Source: Bacteroides fragilis (lineage in GTDB: Bacteria > Bacteroidota > Bacteroidia > Bacteroidales > Bacteroidaceae). From it: a stretch of DNA of 64,000 nt. Of the stretch, positions 57,705 to 64,000 are shown piece by piece. The notes under the pieces are model-generated. The model was given only the letters and a program-made list of their open reading frames with translations, ran no database searches and was not told the DNA's origin. Within the stretch, counting starts at the first letter, position 1. Every line of letters begins with the position of its first letter. The position numbers and the translations under genes were made by a program. The stretch spans positions 62,001-126,000 of the forward strand of contig NZ_SZUU01000003.1 of the NCBI RefSeq assembly GCF_019583405.1. Direction: 5' to 3'.

Positions 57705-58640
57705 ATGACTGAATCGGCTCCGATGCCTTTATACAACGAGTTTACTTTCTTTCTGAAAAAATATTTTCCTTACAAGGTACAGAAGATATCTCTTAATGCG
57801 GGTTTTACATGTCCCAACCGGGACGGAACGAAGGGGCTGGGAGGCTGTACATATTGTAATAACCAGACATTCAATCCCGAATACTGCAAAACGGAGAAAT
57901 CCGTCATCCGGCAACTTGAAGAGGGGAAGCAGTTCTTTGCCCATAAATATCCGGATATGAAATATCTGGCTTATTTTCAGGCTTATACCAATACTTATGC
58001 CGAACTTGAAGGACTGAAACGGAAATACGAAGAAGCTCTGAGCGTAGATGGTGTAGTGGGATTGGTCATCGGTACACGTCCCGATTGCATGCCGGATCCT
58101 CTGCTGCATTATCTGGAAGAGTTGAATAAACGCTCTTTCCTTTTGGTGGAGTATGGCATTGAAACCACCCGGGATGCTACACTCAAACGTATTAACCGGG
58201 GGCATACCTATGCCGATACGGTAGAAGCCGTTCAACGGACCGCAGCTTGTGGTATTTTAACCGGGGGGCACGTCATTCTCGGTCTTCCGGGAGAGAGCCG
58301 CGAAGAGATCATAGCCCAGGCGGCAGAGTTGTCACGTTTGCCCCTGACCACTCTCAAAATGCATCAGTTGCAGCTGATACGTGGCACGAAAATGGCACGT
58401 GAGTTTGAACTCCATCCCGAAGATTTTCATCTCTTTAGTGTCGACGAGTATATCGATCTGGTAATCGACTATGTGGAACATCTGCGTCCCGACCTGATAC
58501 TCGAACGGTTCGTTTCACAATCACCTAAAGAACTCTTGATTGCACCCGACTGGGGATTGAAGAATTATGAATTTACAGCCCGCGTGCAAAAAAGAATGAA
58601 AGAAAGAGGTGCTTATCAGGGAAAGGCATACTCGGTTTAG
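57705..58640 (+). CDS. TIGR01212/YhcC-family radical SAM protein
   Basis: A 311-residue radical SAM protein with N-terminal CPNRDGTKGLGGCTYCNN (CxxxxxxxxxxxCxxC spacing as in the YhcC family) and IGTRPDCMPD, EYGIETTRD and GGHVILGLPGES motifs. The E. coli homologue has no firmly established substrate. Confidence 0.9.
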   Translation: MTESAPMPLYNEFTFFLKKYFPYKVQKISLNAGFTCPNRDGTKGLGGCTYCNNQTFNPEYCKTEKSVIRQLEEGKQFFAHKYPDMKYLAYFQAYTNTYAELEGLKRKYEEALSVDGVVGLVIGTRPDCMPDPLLHYLEELNKRSFLLVEYGIETTRDATLKRINRGHTYADTVEAVQRTAACGILTGGHVILGLPGESREEIIAQAAELSRLPLTTLKMHQLQLIRGTKMAREFELHPEDFHLFSVDEYIDLVIDYVEHLRPDLILERFVSQSPKELLIAPDWGLKNYEFTARVQKRMKERGAYQGKAYSV

Positions 58641-58669
58641 AAAAAAAGAACTATTTTTGCGAAGCGAAT

Positions 58670-58704
58670 GAGTTGCGAGTTACGAGTTGCAAGTTTAGAG
58701 TGCC
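58670..58704. repeat. Short heptamer tandem repeat
   Basis: Three units of GAGTTRC (58670-58690) followed by two degenerate ones, in the gap between the radical SAM gene and the flavodiiron gene. Confidence 0.6.
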
Positions 58705-58753
58705 GTTGGGCGTTGTTACTCGTGCCCCGTAATTAATTAAACTAAAATAAAGA

Positions 58754-59953
58754 ATGGAACAGAAAACAAGAATTAAAGGAAACGTTCATTATGTGGGAGT
58801 TAACGACCGTAACAAGCACCTCTTTGAGGGAATGTGGCCTTTGCCCTATGGAGTTTCGTATAACTCTTATCTGATTGATGATGAAATGGTGGCACTGATC
58901 GATACAGTGGATATTTGCTATTTCGAAGTATATCTTCGTAAAATCAGAAGTATCATAGGCGACCGTCCTATCAACTATTTGATTATAAATCACATGGAAC
59001 CGGACCATTCAGGTTCTATCCGATTGATTAAACAGCACTATCCTGATATTGTAATCGTTGGCAATAAGCAGACTTTTGGAATGATCGAAGGTTTCTATGG
59101 TGTGACAGGCGAGCAATATCTGATAAAAGATGGTGATTTCCTTGCTCTCGGACGTCATAAACTGCGTTTTTACCTTACTCCGATGGTGCATTGGCCGGAA
59201 ACGATGATGACATTCGACGAAACGGATGGTGTACTCTTTTCTGGTGATGGGTTCGGCTGTTTCGGTACGCTGGATGGCGGATTTGTGGATACACGCATGA
59301 ATATCGATCACTATTGGGGCGAAATGGTACGTTATTACTCCAATATCGTCGGAAAATACGGTTCGCCCGTACAGAAAGCTTTGCAAAAACTGGGAGGACT
59401 TCCCATTTCGACCATTTGCTCTACACACGGTCCGGTATGGACCGAAAATATCACTAAGGTGGTAGGCATTTACGATAAACTGAGCCGCTACGATGCAGAC
59501 GAAGGTGTGGTGATTGCTTACGGAAGCATGTATGGCAATACCGAACAGATGGCGGAGGCCATTGCTGCCGAACTGTCGGCCCAGGGAATTAAAAACATTG
59601 TGATGCACAACGTCAGCAAGAGCAATCCTTCTTATATCCTTGCCGATATCTTCCGTTACAAAGGGTTGATTGTCGGTAGCCCGACTTACAGTAACCAGAT
59701 TTTCCCGGAAATAGAGTCGCTTCTGTCCAAAATACTGGTACGTGAGTTGAAAGGACGTTATCTGGGCTATTTCGGTTCGTTCACATGGGCCGGTGCCGCC
59801 GTGAAACGCATGGCCGAGTTTGCCGAAAAAAGTAAATTCGAACTGGTCGGCGACCCTGTAGAGATGAAACAGGCCATGAATGATATCACCTATCAACAGT
59901 GTGAGAATCTGGCGCGTGCCATGGCCGACCGTTTAAAAAAAGACAGAGTATAA
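58754..59953 (+). CDS. FprA-type flavodiiron protein
   Basis: A 399-residue protein that reduces O2 or NO. N-terminal metallo-beta-lactamase-like domain with diiron ligands in NHMEPDHSGS and a distal CSTHGPVW; C-terminal flavodoxin domain (~255-395) with FMN-binding YGSMYGNTEQMA. It is two-domain, without rubredoxin. In an anaerobe the likely role is oxidative or nitrosative protection. Confidence 0.95.
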   Translation: MEQKTRIKGNVHYVGVNDRNKHLFEGMWPLPYGVSYNSYLIDDEMVALIDTVDICYFEVYLRKIRSIIGDRPINYLIINHMEPDHSGSIRLIKQHYPDIVIVGNKQTFGMIEGFYGVTGEQYLIKDGDFLALGRHKLRFYLTPMVHWPETMMTFDETDGVLFSGDGFGCFGTLDGGFVDTRMNIDHYWGEMVRYYSNIVGKYGSPVQKALQKLGGLPISTICSTHGPVWTENITKVVGIYDKLSRYDADEGVVIAYGSMYGNTEQMAEAIAAELSAQGIKNIVMHNVSKSNPSYILADIFRYKGLIVGSPTYSNQIFPEIESLLSKILVRELKGRYLGYFGSFTWAGAAVKRMAEFAEKSKFELVGDPVEMKQAMNDITYQQCENLARAMADRLKKDRV

Positions 59954-59992
59954 GTTACCCCTAATTTATTAACCTGATAAAAACAATCGAAC

Positions 59993-60805
59993 ATGAGACT
60001 AATCATTCAGCCGGACTATCAGTCCGTTTCTCAATGGGCAGCACATTATGTTGCTGCTAAGATCAAAGCTGCCAATCCTACTCCGGAAAAACCTTTCGTA
60101 TTGGGTTGCCCCACCGGATCATCTCCTCTGGGTATGTATAAGGCACTGATCGACCTGAATAAAAAAGGAATCGTATCGTTCCAGAATGTTGTTACTTTCA
60201 ACATGGACGAATATGTGGGACTGCCGAAGGAACATCCGGAAAGCTACTATTCTTTTATGTGGAACAACTTCTTCAGCCATATCGACATCAAACCGGAGAA
60301 CACGAACATTCTGAATGGGAATGCTGCCGATCTGGATGCTGAATGTGCACGTTATGAAGAGAAGATCAAATCGTATGGTGGTATCGACCTGTTTATGGGA
60401 GGTATCGGTCCCGACGGTCATATCGCTTTCAACGAGCCGGGTTCTTCACTGAGTTCTCGCACTCGTCAGAAGACACTGACTACGGATACGATTATCGCTA
60501 ACTCCCGCTTCTTCGATAATGATATCAACAAGGTTCCCAAAACTTCGTTGACAGTCGGAGTAGGTACTGTGCTTTCTGCCCGTGAGGTGATGATTATCGT
60601 AAACGGTCACAACAAAGCACGTGCATTGTATCATGCCGTAGAAGGTGCTATTACTCAGATGTGGACTATCAGTGCGTTACAGATGCACGAGAAAGGTATC
60701 ATCGTTTGTGACGATGCTGCTACTGCCGAACTGAAAGTAGGTACTTACCGTTATTTCAAGGATATCGAAGCAGATCATCTCGATCCGCAATCGTTGCTGA
60801 AGTAA
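59993..60805 (+). CDS. nagB: Glucosamine-6-phosphate deaminase
   Basis: A 270-residue enzyme converting GlcN6P to fructose-6-phosphate and ammonia. Motifs: [26 protein letters not shown] with the catalytic Asp, [17 protein letters not shown]. 39 bp after the flavodiiron gene; a terminator follows. Confidence 0.97.
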   Translation: MRLIIQPDYQSVSQWAAHYVAAKIKAANPTPEKPFVLGCPTGSSPLGMYKALIDLNKKGIVSFQNVVTFNMDEYVGLPKEHPESYYSFMWNNFFSHIDIKPENTNILNGNAADLDAECARYEEKIKSYGGIDLFMGGIGPDGHIAFNEPGSSLSSRTRQKTLTTDTIIANSRFFDNDINKVPKTSLTVGVGTVLSAREVMIIVNGHNKARALYHAVEGAITQMWTISALQMHEKGIIVCDDAATAELKVGTYRYFKDIEADHLDPQSLLK

Positions 60806-60822
60806 TACATAAGCATAAAAAT

Positions 60823-60870
60823 AAAGAAGAGGATAGGTCAATCGTTTTTTCGGCCTATCCTCTTCTTTTT
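60823..60870 (+). terminator. Terminator behind nagB
   Basis: A perfect 15-bp stem (60823-60837 and 60854-60868) followed by T's; the A-rich left side lets it work on both strands, serving the convergent lipoprotein gene too. Confidence 0.9.
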
Positions 60871-60904
60871 ATCGGTCTGATACATAAAGTCCGGTTGGGC
60901 GGGA

Positions 60905-61330
60905 CTAATCTTTCAGACCGTCTTTGATCCCTTCCATTGCTTTCTCGCCTTTCTTCACAGCTTTTTGGGTACCTTCTTTCACATCTTTTGCTGCATCCTT
61001 CGCTGTGTCTTTGGCTTTCTCAAAAGCGTCTTTGGCACCCTCTTTCAAGTCATTGCCTATTTTCTTCAGCTTCAGGGCGGCATAAGTGGATTCCAGTTTT
61101 ACTATCTCGTCCTTTTCGTTCGAGGTCATTTGCTCACTGAATTTGTTATAACTGTCTTTTAGCTTCGTAAATTGCTCGTCAGCTTTTTCCCAGTCGGCTT
61201 TTGTATAGTCCTGGGCGTTTTTCTGTACGCTTTCGACAAAAAGCTTGAAGCCGTCCAGATACGACTCCTTTGTTTGGCTGCATGCGGTGGCAATGGCCAG
61301 TACTAATGCAAGGAATAATACTTTCTTCAT
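60905..61330 (-). CDS. Small Lys/Ala-rich lipoprotein
   Basis: A 141-residue protein with lipobox ATAC (Cys17). The C-terminal half is a run of short amphipathic repeats (EGAKDAFEKAKDTAKDAAKD), probably a long helix, after a helical domain around residues 20-85. Resembles Bacteroides DUF6565-like proteins (from memory). Start set at the ATG at 61330; a TTG at 61336 would add two residues. Confidence 0.65.
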   Translation of the reverse strand: MKKVLFLALVLAIATACSQTKESYLDGFKLFVESVQKNAQDYTKADWEKADEQFTKLKDSYNKFSEQMTSNEKDEIVKLESTYAALKLKKIGNDLKEGAKDAFEKAKDTAKDAAKDVKEGTQKAVKKGEKAMEGIKDGLKD

Positions 61331-61394
61331 AATCAAATACTATTGTTTAGGTTTTATATATTAACACCGTGTATTTGAAAATTGTTTGCTGGGG

Positions 61395-62009
61395 TCAGGC
61401 TTCTTCCAGTTCCCCTTTGCCTTGCCGGACGATGGTTACCTCTCCGTCAGTACAGTTTACGATGGTCGAAGGTTCGATTCCGCCGATTCCTCCGTCGATC
61501 ACAAGATCTACCTGGTCACCGAACTTCTCGTCTATCAGTTCCGGGTCAGTGATATACTCTATGTCTTCGTGTTCGTCATGAGGCAGGGTAGTGGTCATGA
61601 TCGGAGCATCCAGCAGACGCGCGATCTCCCGGATGATGTGGTTGTCCGGCATACGGATGCCCACTTCCTTCCGGTTACGGAAGATTTTAGGTAACCGGTT
61701 CGTTCCGTTCAGAATAAAGGTGAAGGGACCGGGCAGGTTGCGTTTCATCAGTTTGAAGATGTTATTGTCTACCTTGGCATATTCGCTGATACTGCTCAGG
61801 TCGTAGCAGATGATAGAGAGATTGTTTTTCTTTGGGTCTATTTCCTTAATCCGGCAGATGCGCTCGATGGCACGTTCCTTCAGGCCGTGGCAACCGATGG
61901 CATACATGGTATCCGTGGGATAGATAATCAGTCCCCCGTCATTCAGCAGGTCTACAATCCGTTGCAGGTCCTGGGGATTATTGTTTTTCTCGTAAAGTTT
62001 GAGTATCAT
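61395..62009 (-). CDS. YrdC/Sua5-family L-threonylcarbamoyladenylate synthase
   Basis: A 204-residue enzyme of the tRNA t6A pathway. YrdC-type features: GGLIIYPTDTMYAIGC near residue 29, the KEIDPKKNNLSIICYDLSS stretch with the conserved Lys and Ser, PGPFTFIL, VGIRMPDN, and a late DGGIGGIEPSTIV. It is the short form (no Sua5 C-terminal domain). 9 bp after the AsmA-like gene. Confidence 0.93.
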   Translation of the reverse strand: MILKLYEKNNNPQDLQRIVDLLNDGGLIIYPTDTMYAIGCHGLKERAIERICRIKEIDPKKNNLSIICYDLSSISEYAKVDNNIFKLMKRNLPGPFTFILNGTNRLPKIFRNRKEVGIRMPDNHIIREIARLLDAPIMTTTLPHDEHEDIEYITDPELIDEKFGDQVDLVIDGGIGGIEPSTIVNCTDGEVTIVRQGKGELEEA

Positions 62010-62018
62010 AATTGTTCG

Positions 62019-64000
62019 TTATTTAATCTTCTTTTTTAAGAAATCAAGTGCTTTTTCTACGGCTTTTTCCTTTACTTTTTCCTTCACGGAATCTTTATTG
62101 GCCGTAGTTGCCGAATCCAGTCCCAGTTTTTTCCCTATTTCGCTTATTGCCTTATCTGTGACTGCTTCCACTGCCTGGTTGGTCATGCTTTTCGTATCCA
62201 GTGAAACTTTGGGCGAAGAGAAAGTGCCCCCTATTTTCAGGTCGAGTGTAGTCAGTTTGGCAATATCACCCGCTGATGCCGGCAGCTTGATTTTTCCCGA
62301 GTAGTCGATGCTCTGGTCAAGTCCCGTACTTCCTGAAAGGTTCATCACATAGTCTCCTAACTTAATGTCGAACGGTTCGGTAGACACCCTTCCCTCTTTG
62401 ATGGTGAAGTCCAGCGTCATGTCCTTCACTTTCATATCTTTGAGTTCAGGCTTCTTCACGGCATCGGCTATCTGGTCGATAACCTTTACACCGCTGAGGC
62501 TAAGGTCTTTGGTCGAAAGGCTGCCATTGCCTTGCATCGTATCCATGACGGGCTCCATCCGGTTGTCGAGCAAAGTCTGCACATGCATGTTGCCGGAGAA
62601 GTTTCCTTTCAGATTCTCGAAAATAGGAGCCATTTGCTGTACCATATTCAATTCTTTGTAGGCTTGTGCAAAGCTGAGTCCCTCCAGGCGGAACCCCGCA
62701 TTCATCTCCGGTTTTTTTAAGTCGGCGGTAGAATAATATCCGTTCATAATAGCCTTGCCTCCCATGGTGTTCATCGACAGGTTTTTCATATCCACTTTTC
62801 CGTCTTTTACAACCAGTTTTCCATTCATATTCGTAAAGGCCATCTTGTCGAACAATACCTCTTTCAGGTTGGCATCCATCTGGAAATCGATATTGCGTGG
62901 AACCTCTATCAGGCTGGCTGCTTCATCGGGCGAAGCTGCCTGTGCCGTTTGGGTGGTACTGTCGGTTGAGACTGTCATAAAGTCGTTCAGATTGAGATGG
63001 TTCGACCGGACATTCAAGGTACCTTTCAATGTAGTGCCTTTCAGAGCATAACCCATGTAATTTTCAAATCGGCTGTCGGTAGTAAGGTCGTTCTTGCCAA
63101 TAGCTACTGTGGTCTCGCTGAGTTGCAGATATTTCGGAGTGAAAGTGAACAGGGATTGTCTGATTTCTACATCAGGTATCTCTTTCATTTTTAGTTTCAT
63201 GTCGCTAAGGGCGATGGTACCCGATGCGGAGAAACGGTCATATTGCTCTTTTTCGATGTACGAAAGGCGTCCGCCCATCTTCATATCTGCACGAATGGTG
63301 CCATTCAGTTCCATGTCGTCCAACGGGTATACTTGCTTGATCATTCCTAAATTAAGCACTCCCTTTGCTTCGGCTGTAAAGTCCGGATCGCTGACCGGTG
63401 TCTTTATATCGGCAGTCAGGCTAAACGGGTTGTTTGCCAGACGGAAGCTGAAAGGACGAATGTTGATTTCTGTCAGGTCGATATTACCTCCCGGGTTACG
63501 TACTTGTGCGTCAATGTTGATCTGGTCGACTCCTGCCGGCAGGGACGGATAACGGAACATGGCATTCTTTACTGATAATTGCACATCGAACCGGGGGACG
63601 GTATCACCTTGCAATACTCCTTTTGCCGTGGCTTCGAGGGTAGCGGTTCCGTCTGTTTTCAGATTCTTGAATTCTTTGGAGTAGATGGCTGGTATCAGGG
63701 ACAGAATTTCCTTAAAGCCCACTTCGCTGGTATTGAGCTTCAGGTCCATGTCGATGGCAGGATCTTTCAGTTCTACCCATCCGTCGATGCCTGCCTTAAT
63801 GGCGTTGAGGCGAAATTCATTCTTTTTCAGTGTGAATTTGTGATGTACGAGGTCAGCGTCCACGTCCATTTTGGCATAGATGTTGGCTTGTGAGAGGAAG
63901 GGAATACCATTCATCTTATAAGTCAGGGCTTCGGTCTCTGCTTCTAAATTGAGCAAAGTCTGGTCGCTGCCCAGGTCGCCCGAGCAAAGCGCATTGAAAT
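62019..64000 (-). CDS. AsmA-family protein, 5' end beyond the window
   Basis: The C-terminal ~660 residues of a large envelope protein. The frame stays open to the right edge (FNALCSGDLGSDQTLLNLEAE upstream of 63956), so the start is outside. AsmA-type beta-repeat strands (LNLGMIKQVYPLDDMELNGTIRADMKMGG; GNLSTKDLSL-like segment; FDIKLGDYVMNLSGSTGLDQSIDYSGKIKLP) and a C-terminal lysine-rich helix are seen. AsmA relatives are thought to bridge the envelope for lipid transport. Confidence 0.85.
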   Translation of the reverse strand, partial: FNALCSGDLGSDQTLLNLEAETEALTYKMNGIPFLSQANIYAKMDVDADLVHHKFTLKKNEFRLNAIKAGIDGWVELKDPAIDMDLKLNTSEVGFKEILSLIPAIYSKEFKNLKTDGTATLEATAKGVLQGDTVPRFDVQLSVKNAMFRYPSLPAGVDQINIDAQVRNPGGNIDLTEINIRPFSFRLANNPFSLTADIKTPVSDPDFTAEAKGVLNLGMIKQVYPLDDMELNGTIRADMKMGGRLSYIEKEQYDRFSASGTIALSDMKLKMKEIPDVEIRQSLFTFTPKYLQLSETTVAIGKNDLTTDSRFENYMGYALKGTTLKGTLNVRSNHLNLNDFMTVSTDSTTQTAQAASPDEAASLIEVPRNIDFQMDANLKEVLFDKMAFTNMNGKLVVKDGKVDMKNLSMNTMGGKAIMNGYYSTADLKKPEMNAGFRLEGLSFAQAYKELNMVQQMAPIFENLKGNFSGNMHVQTLLDNRMEPVMDTMQGNGSLSTKDLSLSGVKVIDQIADAVKKPELKDMKVKDMTLDFTIKEGRVSTEPFDIKLGDYVMNLSGSTGLDQSIDYSGKIKLPASAGDIAKLTTLDLKIGGTFSSPKVSLDTKSMTNQAVEAVTDKAISEIGKKLGLDSATTANKDSVKEKVKEKAVEKALDFLKKKIK

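Noticed and set aside
59009..59896. Long antisense frame (295 codons) opposite the flavodiiron gene
   Set aside because: The plus-strand frame carries all family motifs; the antisense frame has no recognisable domain and many rare-codon runs.

Overview
The window looks like a chromosomal segment of a gut Bacteroides (Bacteroidales). The support is several SusC/SusD pairs, Bacteroides-type -7 boxes (TAnnTTTG) upstream of many genes, a GldB-like lipoprotein, an ECF-sigma/FecR pair, and Bacteroides-typical housekeeping proteins. The species cannot be fixed from sequence alone.

Layout. 2-25443 is an accessory outer-membrane uptake locus. It holds four SusC/SusD pairs: A (1549-6525), B (6840-12039) and C (12335-17426) on the minus strand, and D (20257-25443) on the plus strand. 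One ECF sigma factor and one FecR anti-sigma factor (18345-20004) sit between C and D. All four SusC proteins carry an N-terminal STN signalling domain. A 1.75-kb IS1182-like element (25497-27246) has landed in what looks like the terminator behind pair D. A leaderless GH109-like protein and tRNA-Gly/tRNA-Tyr follow. 28835-41232 is housekeeping: ribH, a TPR membrane protein, recF and a DUF721 gene, a six-gene minus-strand operon (M3 peptidase, lipoprotein, dCMP deaminase, S41 protease, formyl-THF cyclo-ligase, PHP phosphatase), gapA, mscL and guaA. 41487-46823 is a fifth, unrelated SusC/SusD pair without STN. 47796-64000 is again mostly housekeeping: fabI, gldB-like, an RsmI-like methylase, lipA, DPP IV, a LiaF-like/LytTR pair, a diverged LspA-like protein, a radical SAM protein, a flavodiiron protein, nagB, a Sua5-type protein and an AsmA-like gene cut by the right edge.

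Main result. Six copies of a dyad, AAGTTC-N5-GAACTT (two of them slightly degenerate), lie in the uptake locus. One is upstream of each of susC A, B and C, and three are stacked between fecR and susC D. The 5-bp spacers match in three nested pairs, each in inverted orientation: GTTTA (6675/20091), ATACG (12186/20043) and TTCGA (17573/19982). The flanks of each pair are also identical, over 627 bp (about 97-98 %), 23 bp and 31 bp respectively. This is the architecture expected of a DNA-inversion shufflon in which a single movable sigma/anti-sigma cassette can be joined to any of four SusC/SusD operons. The fecR stop codon lies inside the innermost repeat, so inversion would not change the protein. 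Terminators insulate silent operons A and B from the genes upstream of them. No recombinase gene is in the window. Inversion-controlled SusC/SusD families are known from Bacteroides fragilis; the movable sigma/FecR module with nested, spacer-matched sites is what I infer here.
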